From NCBI GenBank assembly GCA_910583965.1, contig CAJUAE010000009.1, positions 1 to 64,000 of the forward strand: a stretch of 64,000 bases of DNA. The letters run 5' to 3'. The notes beneath the pieces are model-generated. The model had not been told where the DNA came from. It ran no database searches and saw only the letters and a list, made by a program, of their open reading frames with translations. Source of the DNA: an uncultured Lachnospiraceae bacterium (lineage in GTDB: Bacteria > Bacillota > Clostridia > Lachnospirales > Lachnospiraceae). How positions within the stretch are numbered: the stretch's first letter is position 1; each line of letters opens with the position of its first letter. The position numbers and the translations under genes are program-made. Of this stretch, positions 26,348-34,078 are shown piece after piece.

Positions 26348-27880
26348 GTGAATATTAAGCAGGCAAAAGAGCATATTAAAAATTCTGTAAAATTGTATTT
26401 GAAAAAAGATGTGTATGGAGAGTATCGGATTCCTGTAGTGCGTCAACGCCCTATATTTCTTTTGGGTTCTCCGGGAATAGGGAAGACTGCCATTATGGAG
26501 CAGATTGCACAGGAACTAGGAATTGCCGTGGTGAGCTATTCCATGACACATCATACAAGACAGTCCGCGCTGGGGCTTCCTTTTATTACACATAAAAGTT
26601 ATAAAGGGTTGGAATTTGATATTTCGGAATATACAATGAGTGAGATTATTGCTTCTATCTATGAAGTGATGGAACAGTCTGGTATTGAGGAGGGAATTTT
26701 ATTTCTGGATGAGATTAACTGTGTGTCGGAGACGCTTGCACCGTCGATGTTACAGTTTTTGCAGTACAAAGTTTTTGGAAAGCATAGAGTTCCAGAAGGG
26801 TGGGTGATTGTCACAGCAGGAAATCCGCCTGAGTACAATAAATCTGTGCGTGAATTTGACGTGGTGACAATGGACCGCATGAAGTTGGTTGAGGTGGAGG
26901 CTGACTATGCAACGTGGAAGGAATATGCTTTAAAACAGGGAATACACAATGCAGTTACTACTTATCTTGACATGAAAAAGAATGATTTTTACCGTGTGGA
27001 AACAAATGTTGGTGGTAAGTCTTATGTGACAGCAAGAGGATGGGAAGATTTATCTGCTATGATGCTTTTGTGCGAGGAGGAAGGCATTGTGGTGGATGAG
27101 ACACTTGTCGCGCAATACCTTCATAATGATAAGATTGTTAGAGAGTTTACAGCATATTACGAGCTGTACAATAAATATAAAAAAGATTACAAAGTGGAAG
27201 AAATTCTGGAAGGCACTAATTCCGCGCAGGTTGTGGAGCGCGCAAGAATTGCGAAATTTGATGAGCGTTTATCATTGCTTGGAATGCTTTTAGACAAGCT
27301 AGAGAGTGAGATGAAAGAAAATCTTGAGAAATCGGACTATCTGACAGAACTTATGAAATTACTCAAAGCAATACGATTGTCCTATGAGAAAAAACAAGAA
27401 AAAGATACAGAACTTTTTTTAGATATTTCTTCGATGCTGCAAGTGCAAGTAGAGAATCGGGAGAAAATAATTTGTTCTATGACAAATGCAGGTACGCTGT
27501 CAAATGAAGAAAAGAGAAAACACAGAGCTATTATTCGTTTTCTAACAGAACAGGAAAAAGCACTTCGATTGCAAAGTAATGCAGATTCAACGAAGGCATT
27601 TGGTCTTTTGAAGGCTGCGTTTGATACAGAGACAATGCAATTAAAAGAAGAAAATAGCAGGATACAAAAAAGACTGCACAACTTATTTGTTTTTAGTGAG
27701 ACTGCATTTATGGATGGAAATGAAGTACTTGTTTTAGTAACAGAGTTGACGGTCAATGCTTACAGTGCACGTTTTATCGCTCTGTATGGAAGTGAGGATT
27801 ATCACAGGCACAATGAGGACTTGATGTTGCACGAGCGTCAAGACGATATTATGAAGGAAATTAACGCGCTGGAGTTGTAG
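26348..27880 (+). CDS. MoxR-type AAA+ ATPase
   Basis: The product of about 510 residues carries a MoxR-like AAA+ module at the N-terminus: Walker A GSPGIGKT at 40-47, Walker B FLDEIN with D121/E122, and a sensor region in TAGNPPEYN. A long C-terminal part (about 260-510) is helical and coiled-coil-like, rich in K and E. MoxR ATPases work with VWA partners to remodel or insert metals into protein complexes. GTG at 26348 is preferred (GGGAG 7 bases upstream); TTG at 26342 is possible. It sits 31 bases after the VWA gene. Confidence 0.9.
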   Translation: MNIKQAKEHIKNSVKLYLKKDVYGEYRIPVVRQRPIFLLGSPGIGKTAIMEQIAQELGIAVVSYSMTHHTRQSALGLPFITHKSYKGLEFDISEYTMSEIIASIYEVMEQSGIEEGILFLDEINCVSETLAPSMLQFLQYKVFGKHRVPEGWVIVTAGNPPEYNKSVREFDVVTMDRMKLVEVEADYATWKEYALKQGIHNAVTTYLDMKKNDFYRVETNVGGKSYVTARGWEDLSAMMLLCEEEGIVVDETLVAQYLHNDKIVREFTAYYELYNKYKKDYKVEEILEGTNSAQVVERARIAKFDERLSLLGMLLDKLESEMKENLEKSDYLTELMKLLKAIRLSYEKKQEKDTELFLDISSMLQVQVENREKIICSMTNAGTLSNEEKRKHRAIIRFLTEQEKALRLQSNADSTKAFGLLKAAFDTETMQLKEENSRIQKRLHNLFVFSETAFMDGNEVLVLVTELTVNAYSARFIALYGSEDYHRHNEDLMLHERQDDIMKEINALEL

Positions 27881-27950
27881 GAAGTGTGCATTATATGATA
27901 CTGCGTGGCAGCCTTTTTGAATGCAATAAATAATTCTGGAGAAATACTAT

Positions 27951-28898
27951 ATGAATGATGATAGGAAAACAGACAAGTTAATAGAAAATTTGGGTGATGG
28001 TGGAGGGCAACTTATGTTTAGGCCATACAAGGAGGGATATATTCTCAAACAGTATCATGGTATTGGCGTAACAGTGATACTTCCGCCGCAGATAGAAGAT
28101 AGGAAAGTGCTTGGCGTAGAACGCAAGGCTTTTCTAAGTTGTAAGACTGTTCGCAGCGTCATACTTCCAGATACCATAGAAGAAATTGGAGATTGGGCAT
28201 TTGCCCATATGGAACAACTTAGAACTATCACAATACCATATCATGTTCTAAATCGTGGAAAAGAACTTTTTCTGGGTTGCAGACGGTTGCGAGAGATTGT
28301 ATTAAATGGAACAGAGGAAGAACGCGCGTTACGTACATCACAGGGGATTGGCAGAATGTTAGCATTGGCAGTTACAATTTTACATGACTACTTTTTGTTT
28401 GACCCGACAAATGTGGGGAAAGATGAATGGGTGAAACGCTGGGATGAAAAATTGCTTGCATTGCTTGCGTTGGATGACTTAGACGGTTTTGAAGAACTGT
28501 GGACTTGTGGGGAAGAAGACTATGAGGGAAAGGATTACGATATTAAATCGTATCCCGTGGAAAAACGCAAAATGAAGTTGCGCGTGGTCTATTTTCGACT
28601 GCTACATGCTTACAAATTGTCTGATATTGTCAAAGATACACTTATGGCGTATTTGTGTAGACATACAAAAGGCACAGATGCGCCTGAGGCATGGGAAGTT
28701 ATTGTGGAAGAACATCGCAGTGAACTTGATTATTATCGGATTTTTGCGGAGGCAGGGTGTATAACAGAAGATAATTTTGCAGATCTTTTAGAAGATATTA
28801 AAGGCAGTGATGCCGAGATCAAAGCATTTTTGCTGCGCTACAAAGAAGAACATTTTGACAGGAAAGATGCGTTTGCAGCATTTGATTTAATGTGGTGA
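27951..28898 (+). CDS. Leucine-rich-repeat (BspA-type) protein, third gene of the VWA-MoxR cassette
   Basis: The 315-residue protein has two or three BspA-type leucine-rich repeats at about 45-125 (FLSCKTVRSVILPDTIEEIG, then DWAFAHMEQLRTITIP). A helical acidic C-terminal domain follows (about 145-315), with ALLALDDLDGFEELW and repeated helix-turn patterns. There is no signal peptide, unlike most surface BspA proteins, so it is probably cytoplasmic. It follows the MoxR gene by 70 bases on the same strand. It may be the substrate or adaptor of the ATPase pair; this is inferred from position. Confidence 0.72.
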   Translation: MNDDRKTDKLIENLGDGGGQLMFRPYKEGYILKQYHGIGVTVILPPQIEDRKVLGVERKAFLSCKTVRSVILPDTIEEIGDWAFAHMEQLRTITIPYHVLNRGKELFLGCRRLREIVLNGTEEERALRTSQGIGRMLALAVTILHDYFLFDPTNVGKDEWVKRWDEKLLALLALDDLDGFEELWTCGEEDYEGKDYDIKSYPVEKRKMKLRVVYFRLLHAYKLSDIVKDTLMAYLCRHTKGTDAPEAWEVIVEEHRSELDYYRIFAEAGCITEDNFADLLEDIKGSDAEIKAFLLRYKEEHFDRKDAFAAFDLMW

Positions 28899-28982
28899 AA
28901 AAGATTTGCTTTTCGTTTAATAATTAATTCTATCAAAGTTTTCTATAAAGGAATAAGGAACCGTTGTAAAATTTGACAATTG

Positions 28983-29203
28983 TATAATATGATACCAGGG
29001 TCAAAAGGTCAAGAAATCCGATGCAAGCTTGCTTGCAAGAGGATTTTTGAACTTGGGACCCGCAAAAACACCGAAAAGTAGCCATTTTTCACAGAAAAAT
29101 GAGCGAATTTGAGGTGTTTTAGGATTGCGGGAGCATGAAATGCGGAGCAATCCGTGGTATCATAAAAGGTAAAATACCTTTTTGCCCCTGGTATCATAAT
29201 ATA
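28983..29203. repeat. 221-bp inverted-repeat element containing family B core (MITE-like)
   Basis: The left end (28983-29009) and right end (29176-29203) are inverted copies around ATGATACCAGGG / CCCTGGTATCAT with few mismatches. Inside are AAATCC/GGATTT, AAAACACC/GGTGTTTT and CATTTTTC/GAAAAATG stems, and the 38-base family B core at 29127-29164, within a GGATTGC/GCAATCC stem. There is no ORF. It lies between the LRR gene and the convergent foldase gene. The flanks 28899-28982 and 29204-29289 show nothing clear. Confidence 0.75.
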
Positions 29204-29289
29204 TGGTTAAAATATCACTACTATCTATACCATATATTGCCTGCATACGTCATTTTACAATGGTTCCTTTATATACACACTATCGGCTA

Positions 29290-30516
29290 TTATTTTTTGT
29301 AGAGTGTGGTCAGGTGTTCAACTACTGCTTCTTTGATTTCATTTTGTGCTATATAGCCTTCGCCGTTAGTCTCCTTCATCTGCGTTACAGATTCTTCGCC
29401 GTATTGTTCTGTCATCTCAGCATAAACGGATTCCATATCAATGGTCAGACCAGCGTCTTCAAATAATGCTTGATAGACCATTGCATTTTTGGCATCTTCT
29501 TTGGCACGTTCCCTAAGTTCCAACTCATAGGACAACTCATCTGAAACATCATCATCCCTTAAATCCCACAGATTTTCATACATAGAAAAACCATAGTAGG
29601 CCGGCATTTGCTCATAGGAGGCAAGCATTTGCTCGTCATTGTATTTTAGGAGTGCCCGCATCGTTTTTAAATATTGAGAGGGATAAGATTTTACAGTGGA
29701 ATTTTCCAAAATATAATTGGTTAAAAACTCTTTAAGATGCTGTTCGTAAAAATTATTTTCAACAAACGCGCGATATTCCGCAGCGGTGGTAACACCTTCC
29801 TCGGTAATATTTTTTGCGACAAATTCATCTGTAAGTTCCGGCGTTATATTAATACTATTGATTGTGACTGCAAAGCTTGCGTCTTTACCTGCAACATCTT
29901 CACCGTCGTAATCCGCTGGAAATGTTACTTCTACAGTTACTTCTTCACCCGGTTTATGTCCAATGAGTTGCTGCTCAAAATCGTCAACAAAGCTGCCAGA
30001 TCCAATTGTTAGGTCATAACCTTCACCATTGCTGTTTCCGCCTTCAAATTCAACGCCATCAACAGTTCCCACAAAATCAATGTTCACTTCGTCGCCATCT
30101 GCAATTGCGATAGATGTGTCAGTGCTGGGTTCTTTGTGTTGTTCTAGGGTAGATTTAATAGAGTCTTCAACTTCCTCTGTTTTTGCTGCAACTTCTTCTT
30201 CGGGCACAGAAATATTGGCGTAATCTGCCAACGTAACAATATCTTTTACATTGACATTTTCAATTTTACCATCTGCGGTAAGCCCGACACTAGGATTTTC
30301 TGCGGAGGTTGTCCGAATTACAACAAGGAAAACACTTTTACCTACTGCGAATAAAATAATTGCTGCTAATACAGCGGCAACTGTGATTGTAATGATTTTT
30401 GTTGTGCGTTTTTGACGCCGATCGCGGGCGACCTCCTTTTTACGTTCTTCACGTTTTGCTTTGCTTTTGCTTATATCAGCATTTTCCGCCGTATTTGTTT
30501 TTTTCTCCTTAGCCAT
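29290..30516 (-). CDS. Membrane-anchored trigger-factor-like FKBP peptidyl-prolyl isomerase
   Basis: The 408-residue protein has a highly basic N-terminus, one membrane helix at about 39-67, an FKBP-type domain at about 138-225 (DGDEVNIDFVGTVDGVEFEG, then IGSGSFVDDFEQQLIGHKPGE) and a trigger-factor-like helical C-terminus. Normal trigger factor is cytosolic with a ribosome-binding N-domain; here that domain is replaced by the anchor, placing the foldase outside the membrane. It may fold secreted proteins, as PrsA does. GGAAAGGATAGG lies before the ATG. It stands alone and convergent to the LRR gene. Confidence 0.88.
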   Translation of the reverse strand: MAKEKKTNTAENADISKSKAKREERKKEVARDRRQKRTTKIITITVAAVLAAIILFAVGKSVFLVVIRTTSAENPSVGLTADGKIENVNVKDIVTLADYANISVPEEEVAAKTEEVEDSIKSTLEQHKEPSTDTSIAIADGDEVNIDFVGTVDGVEFEGGNSNGEGYDLTIGSGSFVDDFEQQLIGHKPGEEVTVEVTFPADYDGEDVAGKDASFAVTINSINITPELTDEFVAKNITEEGVTTAAEYRAFVENNFYEQHLKEFLTNYILENSTVKSYPSQYLKTMRALLKYNDEQMLASYEQMPAYYGFSMYENLWDLRDDDVSDELSYELELRERAKEDAKNAMVYQALFEDAGLTIDMESVYAEMTEQYGEESVTQMKETNGEGYIAQNEIKEAVVEHLTTLYKK

Positions 30517-30854
30517 TTTGATAACCTATCCTTTCCAATTTAATATTCCTTAGGAACTGTAGAAAAATTACTGATACATCTTGACTTGTCTATTTCTCCG
30601 ATTATACATGTCAAAAGCCTTTCCATAGCCGCTGTGACTACGCTTTTTGACATATCTCCTCGAAGAAATATACTGCGTAATTTGTATTATTTATTTTCTT
30701 ACAATTCCTTAAAACTGCAAAACCTCATATTAATTTATCACAAAACCGCAAAAAAATAAAGTCTTTGCGATTTAATTCACAAACATTTCTTACTTTAGGA
30801 ATTGCGATACTTGCGACAGATGAAATCTGCTGTGAGTATGTTACTGTTCAGACA
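30517..30854. other. Intergenic region upstream of the foldase gene
   Basis: This AT-rich space should contain the minus-strand promoter of the foldase gene. A GAA-loop hairpin CAGAT-GAA-ATCTG is at about 30818-30830, and GTTACTGTTCA at 30841-30851 is the inverse of TGAACAGTAAC at 30962-30972, so it may bound the following family A copy. No gene was found. Confidence 0.45.
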
Positions 30855-30972
30855 GGACTTAGCATCTACTGCTAAGTCCGTGAGAAAACGTACTGGTTGT
30901 AAGAAAAAATCCATTTGCGAAGCAAATTTTGCATGGATTTTTACCTGTTACTGGAACGGAGTGAACAGTAAC
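30855..30972 (+). repeat. Structured dispersed repeat, family A, copy 2
   Basis: Hairpin 1 is GGACTTAGC (30855-30863) with GCTAAGTCC (30871-30879). The linker CCGTGA..AACGTA matches copy 1. Hairpin 2 is AAAAATCCAT with ATGGATTTTT, inner TTTGC-GAA-GCAAA, followed by TTTTGC as in copy 1. Hairpin 3 is GTTACTG with CAGTAAC. The stems differ from copy 1 on both strands while loops and linkers are kept. It lies just upstream of the promoter at 31011. Confidence 0.75.
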
Positions 30973-31010
30973 GTGAGTATCACGCCTTCCTGAATTGTGA
31001 TTCTTTATTC

Positions 31011-31040
31011 TTGACAAGAATAGACGATTCAGACTATACT
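31011..31040 (+). promoter_or_regulatory. Promoter of the 31082 gene pair
   Basis: TTGACA at 31011-31016 and TATACT at 31035-31040 are 18 bases apart. Transcription would start about 35 bases before the ATG, leaving a short leader with GAAAGGAG. Confidence 0.75.
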
Positions 31041-31081
31041 GTAATTGAGCAATCATAGAAAGAAAGGAGCATGGATGCAGT

Positions 31082-31510
31082 ATGAATGTAGAGGATATTC
31101 CAATACCATCAATGGCGGCGATTCGTGTAAGTAAAGAAGGTAAATCGGCGCTTTTTGAGACGACAATTATTCAGACAACGGATAATAAATATATATATGC
31201 CATGCCAGTTAGAGTAGATGAAAAGCTTGTAAATTTTGAAGCCAAGGGGCTGTTGAAGGAGATAAAGATAGAGTTTGCGCCATTTGAATTTTATGAGTGG
31301 AGAAATATTTCCATTATTCGGTTTGTCGAAGATGGACGAAGCTATTTAAGAATCCGAACGACGACACCTGGCATTCGGGCAATGGCATGGTCAGATAAGC
31401 CCGTAACATCGACAAAGAAAAAGAAAGAGAGCATTATTAGCGCAGAGGCGCTTGAGGTAATGAATGCAGCGCAGTCAGCCCAGACACAGGCAGGAGGCGA
31501 GAATAAGTGA
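31082..31510 (+). CDS. Hypothetical protein, 142 aa
   Basis: I do not recognise the family. The protein is soluble and beta-rich (ALFETTIIQT, KYIYAMPVRV, NISIIRFVEDGRSYLRIRT), which recalls small beta-barrel domains. It ends in a lysine-rich linker and an Ala/Gln-rich tail. A good promoter and GAAAGGAG lie upstream. Its stop overlaps the start of the following lipoprotein-like gene (GTGA), so the two are translationally coupled. Confidence 0.7.
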   Translation: MNVEDIPIPSMAAIRVSKEGKSALFETTIIQTTDNKYIYAMPVRVDEKLVNFEAKGLLKEIKIEFAPFEFYEWRNISIIRFVEDGRSYLRIRTTTPGIRAMAWSDKPVTSTKKKKESIISAEALEVMNAAQSAQTQAGGENK

Positions 31511-31908
31511 AGAAAATGGCGATTATTGCGGCAGCAGTGGCAGGTAGTGTGCTGACAGCCGGAAATATGAGTGGCTGCGGTGGAGCACAGACAAACAATC
31601 CAGATTCCTATGTGGGCGGTGTCGTTAATGAGATTACAACACAGGCGGTCGATGAACTAAGGAAAGCTTTTACCAGCGAGGTCAGTGATTTTTTTGCTAA
31701 TGATGATCTTGCAAAATCCCTTGGTATTAGCGCTGAAGAACAAGGTCAAATTGAGGATTCGATTAAAACTTACATTCGCGATTACAATATGGATGAGGAG
31801 AAGTTGCGTGAGGCAAAAGAATCGCTTGAACAGCTTCTTAAAAATGCAAAAGACTTTTCGGCAGATGAATTACAGGGAAAGATATCAGAAGTTTTTGGTG
31901 GAGAATAA
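31507..31908 (+). CDS. Putative small lipoprotein, 133 aa
   Basis: The GTG start overlaps the previous stop. The N-terminus MKKMAIIAAAVAGSVLTAG is a signal sequence, and NMSGCGG gives a weak lipobox with C24. The mature part is acidic and helical (EKLREAKESLEQLLKNAKDF), possibly forming a coiled coil. I do not recognise the family. It is predicted to be anchored outside the membrane. A terminator follows directly. Confidence 0.72.
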   Translation: MKKMAIIAAAVAGSVLTAGNMSGCGGAQTNNPDSYVGGVVNEITTQAVDELRKAFTSEVSDFFANDDLAKSLGISAEEQGQIEDSIKTYIRDYNMDEEKLREAKESLEQLLKNAKDFSADELQGKISEVFGGE

Positions 31909-31922
31909 GAGAGATTAAAAAT

Positions 31923-31963
31923 CGTGTGTAAAGAGCTTACTTCTTTGCACGCGGTTTTCTTTT
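31923..31963 (+). terminator. Rho-independent terminator
   Basis: CGTGTGTAAAGA (31923-31934) pairs with TCTTTGCACGCG (31942-31953), then TTTTCTTTT. It ends the two-gene unit from 31082. Confidence 0.85.
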
Positions 31964-32065
31964 ATGCACAGACCCATGCAGAGGAAATAAGCCGCTAAGG
32001 CGGCGCACGGGTCGTGCGGCGAGTAGGGGAAGCAACCTTCCCTACTCGATTGCACACGGACACCC
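31963..32065 (+). repeat. Terminator-associated repeat, family C, copy 2
   Basis: It begins TATGCACAGACCCATGC at the T-tract. The stem GACCCATGC/GCACGGGTC has one mismatch compared with copy 1. Stem 2, CGAGTAGGG with CCCTACTCG, is longer here. Similarity to the 56180 copy continues a further 40 bases or so. Confidence 0.88.
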
Positions 32066-32337
32066 AAGTAAAATTTATTAGTTTCTGCTGACAGGTGCTC
32101 AGTGCGCGAACGCGGAAAGAAAAATATAACTAAAGTTGCCTATACTGAAAAATATATAATAGGAAAAAATTCCTGGATTTGATTGTTTTTTATTGTCTAA
32201 TTGGTCAACATAACTAAAAAGTTATGTAAATTTGCACAATTTGGAAAATAAGCATTGATTTATAAAAATACATATGCTACTATTTATAAAAAGTAAATAA
32301 ACTTGGAAAGGAATAAGATTTAAGTATTTTTCACAAT
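32066..32337. other. Intergenic region
   Basis: This is AT-rich sequence with no gene. TTGGTCAACATAAC near 32201 and CTACTATTTATAAAAAG near 32278 may be promoter parts, but no well-spaced pair was found. Confidence 0.3.
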
Positions 32338-32379
32338 TTATCCACAAAATACCAATATTGGTGGATAAGAAGTGGATAA
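32338..32379. promoter_or_regulatory. Cluster of three DnaA-box-like sites
   Basis: TTATCCACA (32338-32346) is a perfect consensus DnaA box. Two reverse-strand near matches, TTATCCACC (32360-32368) and TTATCCACT (32371-32379), follow within 42 bases. Between them CCAATATTGG is a perfect palindrome. No replication gene is nearby, so this is unlikely to be the chromosomal origin. It may be a DnaA-binding control site. Confidence 0.5.
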
Positions 32380-32650
32380 AGTTGTTTATTTACATAATAC
32401 TAAGGATGATTAGGTTTCTGCGCCGGAAACATTGTGGGAGAGAATGACCGGGAATGAGACTGATCATATATCGCTTTGATTCATCTGATGGTACAAATGG
32501 TACCAGAGGCACCTTGACAACATAAGTAAAATAATTAATAGGATTATTGTCTGGGATATATACCAAAAACTACTCAGGTCGGAATCATTTGGATGGAGCA
32601 GGTTATCGGGAGTATATTCCATGAAAAAGGGTTGAAAGGGGAACAATAAC

Positions 32651-32866
32651 ATGTTAGTAGCGAAAAGAGAAGTATCTGAGAGAATTGATATTTTAAACAA
32701 GAAGCCTATGATTCGGAAAAATCAGTCTACTGGAGAGATGGTTGCGGGATTTCTGGATCCTATAACAGGGGCTTTTGAGGTAGCTATGGAGATCAACGAT
32801 GAGAGGGATATTGATGCGTTCCTTGATGAGTATGACCTTTCTGTCGTGATGATCTCAAAAATGTAA
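32651..32866 (+). CDS. Hypothetical small protein, 71 aa
   Basis: The 71-residue protein is soluble, with a basic N-terminal half (KREVSERIDILNKKPMIRKNQSTG), a LDPITGAFEVAMEIND turn, and an acidic C-terminal helix. I do not recognise it. GAAAGGGG precedes the ATG. TTGACA at 32514 with an AT-rich -10 about 16 bases later may be its promoter. The leader is long and contains the DnaA-like boxes and the hairpin GGTAC-AAATG-GTACC. A structured segment with a terminator follows it. Confidence 0.6.
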   Translation: MLVAKREVSERIDILNKKPMIRKNQSTGEMVAGFLDPITGAFEVAMEINDERDIDAFLDEYDLSVVMISKM

Positions 32867-32907
32867 CGTTCAAAAAAGAGAAAAGAAAAATAATTTCATA
32901 TGCATAA

Positions 32908-33037
32908 AGGTGCAGAAAAGCGTTGTTAGAGTAGCTTGGCACCTGAGATAGTGGGCGGACAAAGATCTGCCTAAATGCAGGGGTGGCAATCAAAGCAAAA
33001 GAGACGGGGGCAGATGGGACTGCTCCCGTTTTCTTTG
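32908..33037 (+). ncRNA. Candidate structured RNA ending in a terminator
   Basis: Three stems follow one another. AGGTGC (32908-32913) pairs with GCACCT (32939-32944), enclosing AAGC/GCTT. GGCGGA (32954-32959) pairs with TCTGCC (32966-32971). ACGGGGGCAG (33004-33013) pairs with CTGCTCCCGT (33020-33029), followed by TTTTCTTT. The last is a good terminator. The rest could be a 3' UTR, a small RNA or a regulatory leader of the hydrolase 47 bases downstream. It does not match a riboswitch that I know. Confidence 0.4.
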
Positions 33038-33083
33038 ACTCTATTCGATATTTTCATTGAATTACAGCAGAAGGGGTGTTATT

Positions 33084-34010
33084 ATGGAAAGGAAAGATTT
33101 TTATATTCCGTCGCGGGATGGTGTGCATAAATTGCATGTAGTGCTTTGGGAGCCAGATATGGCACCGAGGGCTGTTGTACAGATTTCCCATGGTATGACG
33201 GAAATGATTGACAGATATGAAGATTTTGCGTTGTTTTTGACTTGCAATGGTTATGCTGTGATTGGAAATGACCATTTGGGGCATGGTTTGACTGCTGGAA
33301 ATGATAGTGATTTGGGATATTTTTGTCCCAAAAATATGAGTGCCACAGTTGTTGCAGATTTACACAGAGTTACGAAATATGCGAAGAAAAAGTATAAGAA
33401 GATTCCCTATTTTTTGCTGGGGCACAGCATGGGGTCTTTTATGGCAAGAAGATATATTATGACTTATGGAATGGACTTAGATGGGGCAATCCTCTGTGGA
33501 ACAGGAAGGAAAAGCCACTTGATTTTGATGGTTGGAGAACTGGTATCAAATATACAGCGCGCATTGTTTGGAGATCGTTTTCGCTCTAGATTATTAAGGA
33601 AAAGTGCATTTGGTGGCTATTTAAAAAGGATTTCAAAACCGCGCACGGAAAGCGACTGGCTGACACGGGACGAAAAAATTGTGGATTTTTGTAGAGGGAA
33701 TAAATATTGTAGTTTTTCCTTTACAATAAATGGTTACAGAACAATGTTTGATGTGCTGCAATTTATCCAAAATAAACGCAATATTAATCGGATTCCCAAA
33801 GAGCTACCACTCTTTTTTATTGCAGGTGGCGAGGACCCAGTTGGGCATTATGGAAAAGATGTGCAAAAGATATCAGCATCGTATAAAAAAGCTGGCGTGG
33901 ACATGGTGTCTGTAAAAATATACCCGCAGGACAGGCATGAAATTTTAAATGAATTGGATAGAAATCAAGTTTATCAAGATGTGATTTCGTGGCTGAATGT
34001 ACTGTCATAA
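33084..34010 (+). CDS. Alpha/beta hydrolase, lysophospholipase/monoacylglycerol-lipase-like
   Basis: The 308-residue protein has the serine hydrolase family features: oxyanion region VQISHGMTEMIDRY, nucleophile elbow GHSMGS, acid residue in GGEDPVGHYGK, and histidine in QDRHEILNE. This pattern is that of bacterial lysophospholipases and monoacylglycerol lipases. There is no signal peptide, so it is probably cytoplasmic. The ATG at 33084 has AGAAGGGG nine bases upstream. Confidence 0.92.
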   Translation: MERKDFYIPSRDGVHKLHVVLWEPDMAPRAVVQISHGMTEMIDRYEDFALFLTCNGYAVIGNDHLGHGLTAGNDSDLGYFCPKNMSATVVADLHRVTKYAKKKYKKIPYFLLGHSMGSFMARRYIMTYGMDLDGAILCGTGRKSHLILMVGELVSNIQRALFGDRFRSRLLRKSAFGGYLKRISKPRTESDWLTRDEKIVDFCRGNKYCSFSFTINGYRTMFDVLQFIQNKRNINRIPKELPLFFIAGGEDPVGHYGKDVQKISASYKKAGVDMVSVKIYPQDRHEILNELDRNQVYQDVISWLNVLS

Positions 34011-34078
34011 AAAGATATGCGACTTACAATGATTTGGAGGTCGTGTGATGTCAGTGTCCTAAGGGGGGATTATGTGTG

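Noticed and set aside
32338..32379. Chromosomal replication origin
   Set aside because: Only three DnaA-like boxes, and no dnaA, dnaN or other replication genes within the window.
32880..34078. SRP RNA gene, sometimes found close to tadA in Clostridia
   Set aside because: The conserved SRP RNA core could not be found on either strand in this stretch.
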